From contig OY969702.1 in assembly GCA_963702055.1 (NCBI GenBank), forward strand, positions 2,418,001-2,482,000: a DNA stretch of 64,000 nt. The letters run 5' to 3'. Under the pieces are notes generated by a model. That model ran no database searches, had not been told where the DNA came from, and worked only from the letters and a program-made list of their open reading frames with translations. Of the stretch, positions 41,419 to 49,973 are shown piece by piece. Numbering within the stretch: the stretch's first letter is position 1; each line of letters starts with the position of its first letter. The position numbers were made by a program, and so were the translations under genes. The DNA is from CAWINX01 sp963702055. GTDB lineage: Bacteria > Actinomycetota > Thermoleophilia > Solirubrobacterales > 70-9.

Positions 41419-42615
41419 TCATGGCACCAGTCGGTAGACCGGACCGTCCTGGGAGGCGACGTAGATGTGTCCGCGGTTGTCCTCGCCGAAGGTGGTGGGG
41501 GAGCTGACCGCGAGGCCCAGCTTGCGATCCCCGGTCGCCCGTCCCAGATGGGGGACGAGGCTGCGCAACTGTCCCTCGCAGAGATCGGCGTAGAGGTAGC
41601 GACCGTAGAGCCTCCGGAGGCTGCGGTCGCGGACCACGTAGCCGCCGATGATCGCGCAGCTGCCGCCTCCCCGGTCGTGGCCGTAGGCGAAGATCGGCTT
41701 CACCGTGCCGCCGGGGTTGGGCGTGCCGCTGTTGTCGCCCGTATATGGAGCGAAGCCCTCGAACGCGTCCCAGCCGAAGTTGGCTCCGTCAGCCGCCGCC
41801 ACGGTCGTGTAGTCGAGTTCCTCGAAGCGGTCTTGGCCGACGTCGGCGATCGCGATCCGCGGCGCCCTTCCGCGGTGAACGTCGAAGGAGAAGCGGAACG
41901 GGTTGCGCAGCCCGTAGCTGTAGATCTCGTCGCGTCCCGGCTTGCCGACGAAGGGGTTGCTCGGCGGGATCGAGTAGGGCCGGCCGCCGGAGGCGCGCGG
42001 GTCGATCCGCAGCAGCTTGCCCAGCAGGACGTTACGGTTCTGGGCGTTGTTGGGCGGGTCGCCGCCGGAGCCGCCGTCGCCGGTGCCGAAGTAGAGGAGG
42101 TTGCCGAGGAACTGCATCTGGCCGCCGTTGTGGTTGGCGTTGGTCGGGTGGGGGATCTCGATCACGGCGCGACGCGAGCCGCGCGATGCCCGCGTCGCCG
42201 AGCGCCGCTTGAACTCGTCGATCCGGATGTTGCCGTCGCGGTCGGTGTAGTAGGCGTAGAAGCGCTTGGTCTTGCGGTAGTCGGGCGGGAAGGCGATCGA
42301 GAGCAGGCCGCGCTCGTCACCGTCGTAGCCGACCATGCCGCGCAGGTCGAGGAACGGCGCCTTCAGCTCGTGGCCGCCGCGCAGCACCCGGACCCGGCCG
42401 GGCTGCTCGACGACGAAGACGAGCTTTCCGAAGCCCGGCGCGCCCGTCACGTACGTCGGGTGGTTGAAGTTGCCGATCCGCTTCAGCGCGACCTTGCCGC
42501 CCGTCCTCGACGCGGTCGCGTTGCCGTCACCCGGTTGGTTGGCGGCGCCGCAGGCGGGCAGTGCTCCGAACGCGAGGATCGCGGTGACGATTGCGACGGC
42601 GGCGTGACGTGCCAC
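41419..42615 (-). CDS. PQQ-dependent sugar dehydrogenase-like lipoprotein (glucose/sorbosone dehydrogenase family)
   Basis: Six-bladed propeller protein of 398 residues resembling soluble aldose sugar dehydrogenase (YliI). Motifs: RGLLSIAFPPDY, HPTNANHNGGQMQFL with the histidines, FGTGDGGSGGDPPNNAQN, and YSYGLRNPFRFSFD. An N-terminal signal with ALPACG suggests lipidation at the cysteine. Substrate and cofactor are family inferences: members oxidise sugars with PQQ, others lack it. It is ten bases downstream of a second lipoprotein gene in the same direction. Confidence 0.85.
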   Translation of the reverse strand: MARHAAVAIVTAILAFGALPACGAANQPGDGNATASRTGGKVALKRIGNFNHPTYVTGAPGFGKLVFVVEQPGRVRVLRGGHELKAPFLDLRGMVGYDGDERGLLSIAFPPDYRKTKRFYAYYTDRDGNIRIDEFKRRSATRASRGSRRAVIEIPHPTNANHNGGQMQFLGNLLYFGTGDGGSGGDPPNNAQNRNVLLGKLLRIDPRASGGRPYSIPPSNPFVGKPGRDEIYSYGLRNPFRFSFDVHRGRAPRIAIADVGQDRFEELDYTTVAAADGANFGWDAFEGFAPYTGDNSGTPNPGGTVKPIFAYGHDRGGGSCAIIGGYVVRDRSLRRLYGRYLYADLCEGQLRSLVPHLGRATGDRKLGLAVSSPTTFGEDNRGHIYVASQDGPVYRLVP

Positions 42616-42625
42616 GAGGGGAACG

Positions 42626-43279
42626 CTACCGACCCGCGCCGCTCTCCCCCTTGGGAAGGATGATCACCTGGCCCTTGCCGTTGACGATCGTGTTTGGCGG
42701 CTTTCTCTCGATGTGCACCGCGAAAGAGCCGCCGGGTTGGGTTCCCGCCGCCGTCTCGGCCTTCGCGGCGCCACCGAGCCCGGCGTCGATCGAGTAGAGG
42801 AGCGTGTAGTCGCCGGCCTTCGCGGCGACCAGCTTCCAGACCGCCTCGGTGGTGGCGCCCGGCTTCAGCGGACCGAAGGTGAAGGTCTTCGGGTTCGATG
42901 TCGTCGCGCCAGAAGACCGGCCTGAGCCGGCGAGCCGCGGGTAGCTCTGCGCGAGCACCCAGACCGGGCGGTCGGGTTGCGCGAGCCCCGGCTGGGGGTC
43001 GTGGATCGTGAAGGGCAGCGCCGACGTCCTCCCCGCCAGGCCGCCGACCGAGACGGTCACCGCCAGGTTCGGGATCGTCTTGTCGCCGGTATTGCGGACG
43101 CCGATCCGCAGCAGCGAAGTCTGCGCGAGTAGCTGGGAGGTCGGGAACTTCGCGGTGACCACCTGGGCGCGGTAGACGCCGGCGGTCTGGTTCGCGTCCG
43201 AGGAGCCGCCGCCGCAGGCCGAAAGCCCCGTGCCGAGGGCGAGGGCGAGGGCGAGGCAACCGGCGACGCGAAGGCGCAC
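42626..43279 (-). CDS. lipoprotein of unknown function
   Basis: Exported lipoprotein of about 217 residues, with a hydrophobic signal (VAGCLALALALGTG) and a clear lipobox LSAC followed by GGGSSDANQ. The body contains a CARDB-like sandwich pattern (RIGVRNTGDKTIPNLAVTVSV and FGPLKPGATTEAVWKLV). It starts at the GTG at 43279, although an ATG ten codons earlier (43309) is possible. It forms an operon with the sugar-dehydrogenase-like gene downstream. No enzymatic motif is visible. A divergent promoter region of about 180 bp separates it from the MlaE operon. Confidence 0.75.
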   Translation of the reverse strand: MRLRVAGCLALALALGTGLSACGGGSSDANQTAGVYRAQVVTAKFPTSQLLAQTSLLRIGVRNTGDKTIPNLAVTVSVGGLAGRTSALPFTIHDPQPGLAQPDRPVWVLAQSYPRLAGSGRSSGATTSNPKTFTFGPLKPGATTEAVWKLVAAKAGDYTLLYSIDAGLGGAAKAETAAGTQPGGSFAVHIERKPPNTIVNGKGQVIILPKGESGAGR

Positions 43280-43459
43280 GTACCGAGCGTTTCTCCTGGT
43301 CCCCCGCAAAGCGGCCGGAACATACCACGGGCCTCTCGCGCTCCCCGCGGGGTCGGCATCGATCTCAAACAGGCGTTAACGGAGGGCTCTCACCCATCCC
43401 ATAGACTCCGCTCACGGGCCGGGGGCCGCATCTGTGCGGCACAGCTCGTCGGAGGAGAG

Positions 43460-44266
43460 ATGGTCAAAGCCGCGGTAAACAGGGCGCCTTTGCCCGCCAG
43501 ATCGCTGTTCGAGCAGGTGGGGGAGATGATGATCCTCACCGCGAGGACGCTGGTCTCCGCTGTGCGTCCTCCGTATCCCTACGGCGAGGAGCTGATCGAG
43601 CAGTTCCTCTTCGCCCTCCAGCTCTGCTGGTTCCCGTTGCTGCTCTCGACCGTCGCCTTCGGCTTCGGCGCGCCGGGGCTGCAGGCGGCAAACGTCTTCG
43701 CCCTGTTCGGCGCGCTTGACCGGCTCGGCGGCTTCTTCGTCCTCGCCTCGATCCGCGAGTTCGCCCCCTTCGTGACCGCGGTCGTGGTTGCCGGCGTGGC
43801 GGGCACCGCGATCACCGCCGACCTCGGCGCGCGGAAGATCCGCGAGGAGCTCGACGCCCTTCAGGTGCTCGGCGTAGACCCGATCAAGAACCTGGTGGTG
43901 CCGCGCTTCCTGGCGCTGATGGTGATCACCGGCCTGCTCGACATCTACGCGCTGGTCTTCGGCATCATCGGCGGCGTCCTCACCGAGTTCGTCTACAACC
44001 AGCCGCTCGGTGGCTTCTTCGCCACCCTCTTCACCAACGCGTCGATCACCGACCTCGGCGGCTCGGTGATCAAGTGCACGATGTTCGGGGCGATTGTCGC
44101 GATCGTGTGCTGTTACAAAGGTATGACCGCCTCCGGCGGCGCCGCGGGCGTCGGCCGCGCCGTCAACCAGGCGGTGGTGATCTCCTTCATGGGGGTCTTC
44201 GCCTTCAACTACGTCTTCACGCAGACGCTGCTCGCCACCAATCCGGAGCTGCAGACGATTCGATGA
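43460..44266 (+). CDS. MlaE/YrbE-family ABC transporter permease (1)
   Basis: Permease of 268 residues of an MCE-type lipid transporter. It has the family's core EFAPFVTAVVVAGVAGTAITADLGARKIREELDAL-like block (near residue 100) with the conserved GARKIREELDALQVLGVDP, and about five membrane helices. The ATG at 43460 has GGAGGAGAG directly upstream. A small hairpin (GCCGCA-TCTG-TGCGGC at 43425-43440) lies in the leader. The TGA overlaps the next permease's ATG. With the second permease and ATPase it should form the inner-membrane complex. Confidence 0.92.
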   Translation: MVKAAVNRAPLPARSLFEQVGEMMILTARTLVSAVRPPYPYGEELIEQFLFALQLCWFPLLLSTVAFGFGAPGLQAANVFALFGALDRLGGFFVLASIREFAPFVTAVVVAGVAGTAITADLGARKIREELDALQVLGVDPIKNLVVPRFLALMVITGLLDIYALVFGIIGGVLTEFVYNQPLGGFFATLFTNASITDLGGSVIKCTMFGAIVAIVCCYKGMTASGGAAGVGRAVNQAVVISFMGVFAFNYVFTQTLLATNPELQTIR

Positions 44267-45060
44267 ACGCCTGGACCGCAGTCCCGCGCGGCTGGCTCGA
44301 CTCCTTTGGGGAGATCGCCCGCTTCGGCTCGATGGTAGCCGGGCAGGTCTACTCCGGGCGGGTCTTCCGCTTCTTCGGCGAGGGGATCCGCCAGGCCGGC
44401 ATCCTGATCCTCGGCTCGGCGCTGATCATCTGGGGGTTGGTCTTCGTGCTCGGCCTCCAGTGCGGGATCGAGGGCGCCTACCTGCTGCGCGCTCAGGGCG
44501 CTCCGGCGTTCGCCGGGCTCTTCGCGGCCTGGTGCGACCTGCGCGAGGTGATGCCCTACGCCTTCGGCTACATGCTCTCGGCGAAGGTCGGGACCGGGAT
44601 CGTCGCCGAGCTGGGCGCGATGCGGATCTCCGACGAGATCGACGCGCTCGAGGTGATGGGCGTGCCGCCGATCACCTTCCTCTGCGCCACCCGCCTGCTG
44701 GCGGCCTGGATCGCCTTCCCGTTCATGTACCTGGTCGGGATCGGCGTCATGTACAGCGCCAGCTACCTCGCCGTCGTCCAGCAGATCGGCGACGTCTCCT
44801 CGGGCGGCTACTTCCTGATCTTCTGGGCCTTCCAGAACCCGCCCGACGTCCTCTTCAGCCTGACCAAGGGCATGGTGATGGCGACCGCGATCGTGCTGGT
44901 TGGCTGCTATTACGGCTACACGGCCTCCGGCGGCCCGGTCGGGGTGGGCACCGCGACCGCGAAGTCGATGGTGCTTAACATCGTCTTAGTCCACATCATC
45001 GGGATGTTGGGGACCCTGGTCTTCTGGGGAGCCAACCCGAGGGCGCCGATAGGAGGCTGA
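44263..45060 (+). CDS. MlaE/YrbE-family ABC transporter permease (2)
   Basis: Second permease of the pair, 265 residues. It shows VMPYAFGYMLSAKVGTGIVAELGAMRISDEIDALEVMGV-like core (near residue 90) and about five membrane helices. The YrbE1A/YrbE1B pairing is standard for actinobacterial Mce loci. The start is the ATG at 44263, inside the stop of permease 1. An AGGAGG at 45050 for the ATPase sits in its last codons. Confidence 0.92.
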   Translation: MNAWTAVPRGWLDSFGEIARFGSMVAGQVYSGRVFRFFGEGIRQAGILILGSALIIWGLVFVLGLQCGIEGAYLLRAQGAPAFAGLFAAWCDLREVMPYAFGYMLSAKVGTGIVAELGAMRISDEIDALEVMGVPPITFLCATRLLAAWIAFPFMYLVGIGVMYSASYLAVVQQIGDVSSGGYFLIFWAFQNPPDVLFSLTKGMVMATAIVLVGCYYGYTASGGPVGVGTATAKSMVLNIVLVHIIGMLGTLVFWGANPRAPIGG

Positions 45061-45061
45061 G

Positions 45062-46024
45062 TTGTCGATCGAAGACGCAGACCAGACCGCCGACTTCGAA
45101 ACCGAAGCCGAGGAGAGCGATGTGACGCCCGCGGCGGCGCCCGCGTCCGGCGGCCCCTACGTCGCCGAGGACGGCGGGGTGATGGGGCGCGACTACATCA
45201 TCCCCGGCGTCGACCCGGGCGAAGCCGACCCCTACCGCTTCCACACCGGCCGCAAGCGCGACCACGGCGGCGAGGACGCGATCGAGGTAATCGACCTGGT
45301 CAAGCAGTTCGGTCGCACCCGCATCCTCAACGGCCTCAACCTCGGCCTTCCCGAGGATCAGGTTTCGATGGTGCTCGGCCCCTCGGGCACCGGCAAGAGC
45401 GTCTTGATCAAGCACATCGTCGGCCTGCTCTACCCTGATTCCGGCGACGTGCTCGTGCACGGGGAGTCGATCCCCAACATGACCGACGACGAGCTGTTCG
45501 AGGTGCGCAAGAAGTTCGGCCTGCTCTTCCAGGACGGCGCCCTGTTCGGCTCGATGAACATTTACGACAACACCGCCTTCCCGCTGCGCCAGCACACCGA
45601 CAAGAGCGAGGAGGAGATCGGCGAGATCGTCAACCGCCGCCTCAAGGAGGTGGGCCTGACGGAGGCGATCTTCAAGATGCCGAACGAGCTCTCCGGTGGG
45701 ATGCGCAAGCGGGCCGGGTTCGCCCGGGCGCTGGTGCTCGACCCGGCGATCGTCATGTTTGACGAGCCGGACTCCGGCCTCGACCCGGTGCGCACCGCAT
45801 TGCTCTGTGAGCTGATTCGCGAGGTCCACGCAGAGAACGGCGGCTGCTATCTGACGATCAGCCACGACCTCAACACGGCGCGCCGGATCGCCGACTTCCT
45901 CGCCGTGCTGTGGAACGGCAAGATCGTCGAGTCGGGGCCGAAAGAGGAGTTGTTCGACTCCGACAACGCCTTCGTCGCGCAGTTCCTCAACGCGGACATC
46001 AACGGGCCGCTCTCGATGGACTAG
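45062..46024 (+). CDS. MlaF/Mkl-like ABC transporter ATP-binding protein
   Basis: ATPase of 320 residues. Walker A is GPSGTGKS, the signature LSGGMRKRAGFAR, and Walker B VMFDEPDSGLDPV; the H-loop histidine is in ISHDLN. The N-terminal ~70 residues are an acidic extension absent from MlaF. The start is a TTG at 45062 with AGGAGG about 7 bases upstream. It would power the two permeases. MCE substrate-binding genes normally follow such an operon, but here an RND exporter follows. Confidence 0.9.
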   Translation: MSIEDADQTADFETEAEESDVTPAAAPASGGPYVAEDGGVMGRDYIIPGVDPGEADPYRFHTGRKRDHGGEDAIEVIDLVKQFGRTRILNGLNLGLPEDQVSMVLGPSGTGKSVLIKHIVGLLYPDSGDVLVHGESIPNMTDDELFEVRKKFGLLFQDGALFGSMNIYDNTAFPLRQHTDKSEEEIGEIVNRRLKEVGLTEAIFKMPNELSGGMRKRAGFARALVLDPAIVMFDEPDSGLDPVRTALLCELIREVHAENGGCYLTISHDLNTARRIADFLAVLWNGKIVESGPKEELFDSDNAFVAQFLNADINGPLSMD

Positions 46025-46030
46025 ACGTAG

Positions 46031-48523
46031 ATGGGCGCGGTAGCGGCCTGGGCCGCTCGCCATGCCAGGGCGGTCTTGGCGGTGTCGCTCGTCCTCGCCG
46101 TGGCGGCGGGTGTCGTCGCGACGAGGCTTCCCACCGATGCGGGGACCGGGACGCTGGTCGACTCGGACGCGCCGGCGGCGCAGGCGAGCGCGCACGTCCG
46201 GGAGGCGTTCGGCGACGACCCGGTCGTGGTCCTGGCGGAGGCGCCGCTCAGCCGCCTGGTCCTGACCGCGAACCTGATTCGCCTTCTGCGCCTGGAGGGC
46301 TGCCTGGCGGGGAATGTCCCGAGAGGCGTGCGGCCGATCCCTGGGCCGTGCGCGGAGCTGGCGCGGATGAGGGCCGTGCGGTCGCTCTCGGGCCCGGCGA
46401 CCTTTCTCAACGAGGCGGTGATCGCGATCGACAACCAGATCCGCCGGCTCGCCGCCAACAGGACGCCGGCCCAACTGCGCCGGATCCTGATCGGCATCGC
46501 CACCCAGTACGGCATCACCAGCCTGCCGAGCATCACCAACGCGAACTTCATCTCCAGCGTCGTGTTCGACCCGCAGCGGCCGCTCGACGCCCCCAAGGCG
46601 CGGCTGGCCTTCCTCTTTCCCAACAACCACTCCGCCCAGATCGTGATCCGCCTGCGGCCGGACCTGACCGAGTCCGAGCGTCACCGAGCCTTGGGGCTGA
46701 TTCGCGCCGCGGTGTTCGACGCGACGCCGCGCCGCGAGTGCCCCTACAACGGCAGGCCCGCCGCCTGCTTCGCCCTCAAAGGCGGCAGCTACGTGGTCTC
46801 TGGAGCGCCGATCGTCGTAGACGGCCTGGCGGGAGTGCTGAAGGACGCCCTGCTGATCCTCTTCGGCGTGGCGGTGGCGGTGATGGCGCTAACCCTCTAC
46901 CTGGTCTTCCGCTCCCGACTGCGCCTGCTCCCGCTCGCAGTCGCCCTGGCCGCCGCGGCCCTGACCTTCGGCCTACTGGGCCTGGTCGGCGGCTCGCTGA
47001 CGATGGCCTCGATAGCCGTCCTACCGATCCTGATCGGCCTGGCGGTCGACTACGCGATCCAACTACAGGCCCGCTACGACGAGGCGATCGAGTCGGGCCT
47101 GCGGGGCGCCGACGCGGCTCGCCGTGCGGCCGCCAGCGGCGGCCCGACCATAGGCATCGCATGCCTCGCCACCGGCGCCGGCTTCCTCGCTTTACAGCTG
47201 TCGCCAACGCCAATGGTCCGCAACTTCGGCTGGCTCCTGCTCGCCGGCATCGCGATCGCCTTCGCTCTTTCCCTGACAGCAGGCTTTGCAGCCCTAAGTC
47301 TGCGGCGGGAGGGAAACGAGAGCGAAACGGCGACTCGGGCGGGTGGCGTGGGGGGAGGGGCCGAGAACGGAGCAACCGCACCGCCCGCAGGCCCCTCCCC
47401 CCGCGACAGGACCCGCCCGCAAGAGCGCCTTGTCTCTCTCGCGATAGCCCATCCCGGCCGAGTGCTTGCAGCTGGGCTCGCCCTGGCGGTGATCGGCTGG
47501 GGCCTGGGAACGCAAATCGAGACCCAGTCCGACATCCGCAGCCTCGTGCCGCAGAGCCTCGGTGCGGTGCGCGACCTCAACGAGCTGCAGGACGTAACCG
47601 GCGTCTCCGGCGAGCTGGACGTCAGCGTTGAAGCACCTGACCTCGCCGACCCGGCGGTGATCCGTTGGATGGCTGAGTTCAAGCAGAGGGTGTTGAGCGA
47701 AAACGGTTTCACCGGCCCCCACCCGAGTTGCCACGACGCCGACATCTGCCCGGGCCCGTCGCTCTCGGACTTCTTCGGCTCCGCACTGGTCTCTCGTCGG
47801 GAAGTGCGGGCCACCCTCCGACAGCTTCCCCCCTACGACCTCCGCCAGGTCGCCAGCTACGGCTCGCGCACCGGCGAACTCGGCCATACGGCCCTGATGG
47901 CCTTCGGTATCCGCGCGCAGTCGCTCGAGTCCCAGCAGAAGCTGATCGACTGCGTCCGCGGTGAGATCGGCACGCCGCCGGACGGGGTCACGGTTCGCCT
48001 CGCCGGGTTGCCGGTGATCGCCGCGGCCTCGGCGACTGACCTCTCCCACAGTCGCTACTGGTTGACGCTCGCGGGCCTGCTCGTGGTGGCGCTCGTCCTC
48101 CTCCTCGCCTACCGCTCGGCGTCTCGCGCCCTGGTCCCGCTGGCGCCGATCGTGATGGCGACCGGCTGGTCGGCGCTCGTCCTCTGGGTGACCGGCATCC
48201 CGCTCAACCCGATGTCGGCCGCGCTCGGCGCCCTGGTGGTCGCGATCGCCACCGAGTTCAGCGTCATCCTCGCCGCCCGCTTCCACGAGGAGGCGGCGGC
48301 GGGACGATCGGCGGAGGAGGCGCTGCGAAGCGCCTACGCGCGCACCGGCGCCGCGGTCATGGCCTCCGGGGCCACCGCGACGGCGGGCTTCGCGGTGTTG
48401 ATCGCCAGCGACATCAGGATGCTGCGCGACTTCGGCTTCGTCACCGTTATCGACCTCGCGGTCGCGCTGCTTGGCGTGATGCTCGTCCTGCCGGCGGCCC
48501 TGATCTGGGCTCGGGAGCGGTGA
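46031..48523 (+). CDS. RND/MMPL-family exporter (HAE3-type)
   Basis: Membrane exporter of 830 residues with two homologous halves. Each half has an N-terminal helix, a large periplasmic-type loop and a five-helix block: GVAVAVMALTLYLVF with AIQLQARYDEAIE in half one, and LLVVALVLLLAYRSA with VAIATEFSVILAARFHEE in half two, where charged residues suit proton coupling. HAE3-type proteins such as HpnN move hopanoids or other lipids. The linker (near residues 430-465) contains a G-rich inverted repeat in the DNA. It lies 6 bp after the ATPase. Confidence 0.88.
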   Translation: MGAVAAWAARHARAVLAVSLVLAVAAGVVATRLPTDAGTGTLVDSDAPAAQASAHVREAFGDDPVVVLAEAPLSRLVLTANLIRLLRLEGCLAGNVPRGVRPIPGPCAELARMRAVRSLSGPATFLNEAVIAIDNQIRRLAANRTPAQLRRILIGIATQYGITSLPSITNANFISSVVFDPQRPLDAPKARLAFLFPNNHSAQIVIRLRPDLTESERHRALGLIRAAVFDATPRRECPYNGRPAACFALKGGSYVVSGAPIVVDGLAGVLKDALLILFGVAVAVMALTLYLVFRSRLRLLPLAVALAAAALTFGLLGLVGGSLTMASIAVLPILIGLAVDYAIQLQARYDEAIESGLRGADAARRAAASGGPTIGIACLATGAGFLALQLSPTPMVRNFGWLLLAGIAIAFALSLTAGFAALSLRREGNESETATRAGGVGGGAENGATAPPAGPSPRDRTRPQERLVSLAIAHPGRVLAAGLALAVIGWGLGTQIETQSDIRSLVPQSLGAVRDLNELQDVTGVSGELDVSVEAPDLADPAVIRWMAEFKQRVLSENGFTGPHPSCHDADICPGPSLSDFFGSALVSRREVRATLRQLPPYDLRQVASYGSRTGELGHTALMAFGIRAQSLESQQKLIDCVRGEIGTPPDGVTVRLAGLPVIAAASATDLSHSRYWLTLAGLLVVALVLLLAYRSASRALVPLAPIVMATGWSALVLWVTGIPLNPMSAALGALVVAIATEFSVILAARFHEEAAAGRSAEEALRSAYARTGAAVMASGATATAGFAVLIASDIRMLRDFGFVTVIDLAVALLGVMLVLPAALIWARER
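47350..47402. repeat. G-rich inverted repeat inside the MMPL gene linker
   Basis: GGGGGGAGGGGCC (47350-47362) is exactly complementary to 47390-47402; the 27-bp centre encodes part of the Gly/Ala/Pro-rich linker between the two halves of the exporter. Confidence 0.8.
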
Positions 48524-49182
48524 AGGACCACCGCTACTCGATCGTCCTCGGCCTGCTCTTTGCGGCGGTGGCCGCCGTCGCCTTCTTCCACACGCTGTCC
48601 GCCAACCGGCCCGGCACGCTCGGGCTCGACCGGCTGGAGGCTCGCTGGCCGCTGCCGGAGTTTGCCGTGCCAGTCGCCGCCGGCCCCCTGGAGGGCGACG
48701 CGAACATCGCCCAGGACGACTGCGAGACGTCCCAGGTCCCCTGTCCGTCCGCTGGGCGCCGGGCCTCCGCCTGTCGCGTCCCGGTCGCCGACGCGATTCG
48801 CGTCTGCGACTTCTTCGACCGGCCGCTGGTCATCTCTTTCTGGTTCATCAAAGGCGGCGGCAACTGCGCCGACCAGCAGGACGTCGTCGACCGCGCCTTC
48901 GAGCGCTACCGTGGACGGGTGGGCTTCCTCTCACTGGACGTGCGCGACGATCGCGACTCCGTTCGCAAGCTGGTCCGCGCGCACCGCTGGCGGATGCCGG
49001 TCGGCTATGACCACGATGGTGCGGTCGCCGACATCTACCGGATCGGAGGGTGCCCGACCTTCGCCTACGTCTACCCCGGCGGGACGCTGCAGAGCGCGAG
49101 CGTCGGAGACCTGACCGCGGCCCAGCTCGACGCCCGAGTCCGCGGGCTGCTCCGCGCCACCGACGCGGCCGAGGCCGGCTGA
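48520..49182 (+). CDS. membrane-anchored thioredoxin-like protein (redoxin/TlpA-like)
   Basis: Protein of 220 residues with one N-terminal anchor (SIVLGLLFAAVAAVAFF) and an extracytoplasmic thioredoxin fold. The active-site region reads FWFIKGGGNCADQQ, so only one of the usual WCxxC cysteines remains. The cis-proline block is GGCPTFAYVYPGG. Extra cysteines occur in DDCETSQVPC and ASACRV. It starts at a GTG overlapping the exporter's stop, so it is coupled. A redox or chaperone role for the exporter is a guess from context. Confidence 0.75.
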   Translation: MKDHRYSIVLGLLFAAVAAVAFFHTLSANRPGTLGLDRLEARWPLPEFAVPVAAGPLEGDANIAQDDCETSQVPCPSAGRRASACRVPVADAIRVCDFFDRPLVISFWFIKGGGNCADQQDVVDRAFERYRGRVGFLSLDVRDDRDSVRKLVRAHRWRMPVGYDHDGAVADIYRIGGCPTFAYVYPGGTLQSASVGDLTAAQLDARVRGLLRATDAAEAG

Positions 49183-49183
49183 G

Positions 49184-49858
49184 ATGAGCCAGGCGGAGGC
49201 GGTCGGCCCGAGCTTCGATTGGAGGCCGTCTCCCCAGCGCGGCTGGGTGGCGCCGCTGGTCGCCGCCGAGTTCCCCGGCCTGGCGATCTCCTGGATCGCG
49301 GTCGACGGCCGCGTCGCCAAGAGCCCCGATCCGGTCCGTCGGCGCCTTCGTGGCCTCTCCGATCGCTTCTACGGCGCCCACGCCGTCCAGATGCGCCAGC
49401 AGCAGATCCCCTGGGCCTACCGGGTCTTCTTTCGCCACATCGGCCTCGACCCCGACCGCACGCTGATCCCGGTGGAGCGGCTGGCGCTGGAGCGCCTCCA
49501 CGATGGGGCTTTCAAGAGCCACGGCCTTCCCCGGGACGCGCTGACGATCGCGATCGTCGAGACCGGCGTCGCCCTGCGCGCCTTCGACGCCGAGCAGCTC
49601 GAGGGACGGTTGTGCATCCGCGAGTCCGCCCCCGGCGAGTCGCTGGCCGGGAAGCCGGAGGAGCTGACGCACGGGACGCTGGTGATCGCCGACGAGCGCG
49701 CTCCGGTCGGGCTGCTGTTCGGCGAGACGGCGGAGGGGATGCGGGTCGACCGCGAAACCCGCCGCGTCGCCGTCGCGGCGACGCAGGTAAAGGGCGTCCC
49801 CCAGATGGCGATCGACGAAGCGCTATGGATGACGGCCGCAACGCTTGAATCCGCCTGA
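49184..49858 (+). CDS. stand-alone B3/4-domain protein
   Basis: Protein of 224 residues resembling the B3/B4 domain of phenylalanyl-tRNA synthetase beta subunits, as found in single-domain relatives. Visible blocks: WVAPLVAAEFPGLAISWIAV, IPWAYRVFFRHIGLDPD, PVERLALERLHDG, and HGTLVIADERAPVGLLFGE. No tRNA-synthetase catalytic domain is present. Free B3/4 proteins may act in editing or amino-acid metabolism, but the role is not settled. It starts at the ATG one base after the redoxin stop. Confidence 0.7.
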   Translation: MSQAEAVGPSFDWRPSPQRGWVAPLVAAEFPGLAISWIAVDGRVAKSPDPVRRRLRGLSDRFYGAHAVQMRQQQIPWAYRVFFRHIGLDPDRTLIPVERLALERLHDGAFKSHGLPRDALTIAIVETGVALRAFDAEQLEGRLCIRESAPGESLAGKPEELTHGTLVIADERAPVGLLFGETAEGMRVDRETRRVAVAATQVKGVPQMAIDEALWMTAATLESA

Positions 49859-49865
49859 AACCGGC

Positions 49866-49912
49866 TTCCACTGTGCCTTTGCCGGGTATAGAGGGGTAAA
49901 GGAACAGCGGAA
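49866..49912. repeat. palindromic repeat, family 2, copy 2
   Basis: TTCCACTGTGCC (49866-49877) pairs with GGAACAGCGGAA (49901-49912) with two mismatches; the centre reads TTTGCCGGGTATAGAGGGG. It starts eight bases after the B3/4 gene's stop. Confidence 0.85.
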
Positions 49913-49914
49913 CG

Positions 49915-49946
49915 GGCTCGTAATACAGGGCTAAGGAACAGCGGAA
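49915..49946. repeat. partial family-2 repeat (right half only)
   Basis: GTAATACAGGGCTAAGGAAC and the following AGCGGAA repeat the right half of the preceding copy (GGTATAGAGGGGTAAAGGAAC then AGCGGAA pattern) as a degenerate direct repeat. Its left arm is missing, so it cannot form the same hairpin alone. Confidence 0.65.
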
Positions 49947-49973
49947 GCGGGGGAGTTAGACTCAGGGCGGGTA

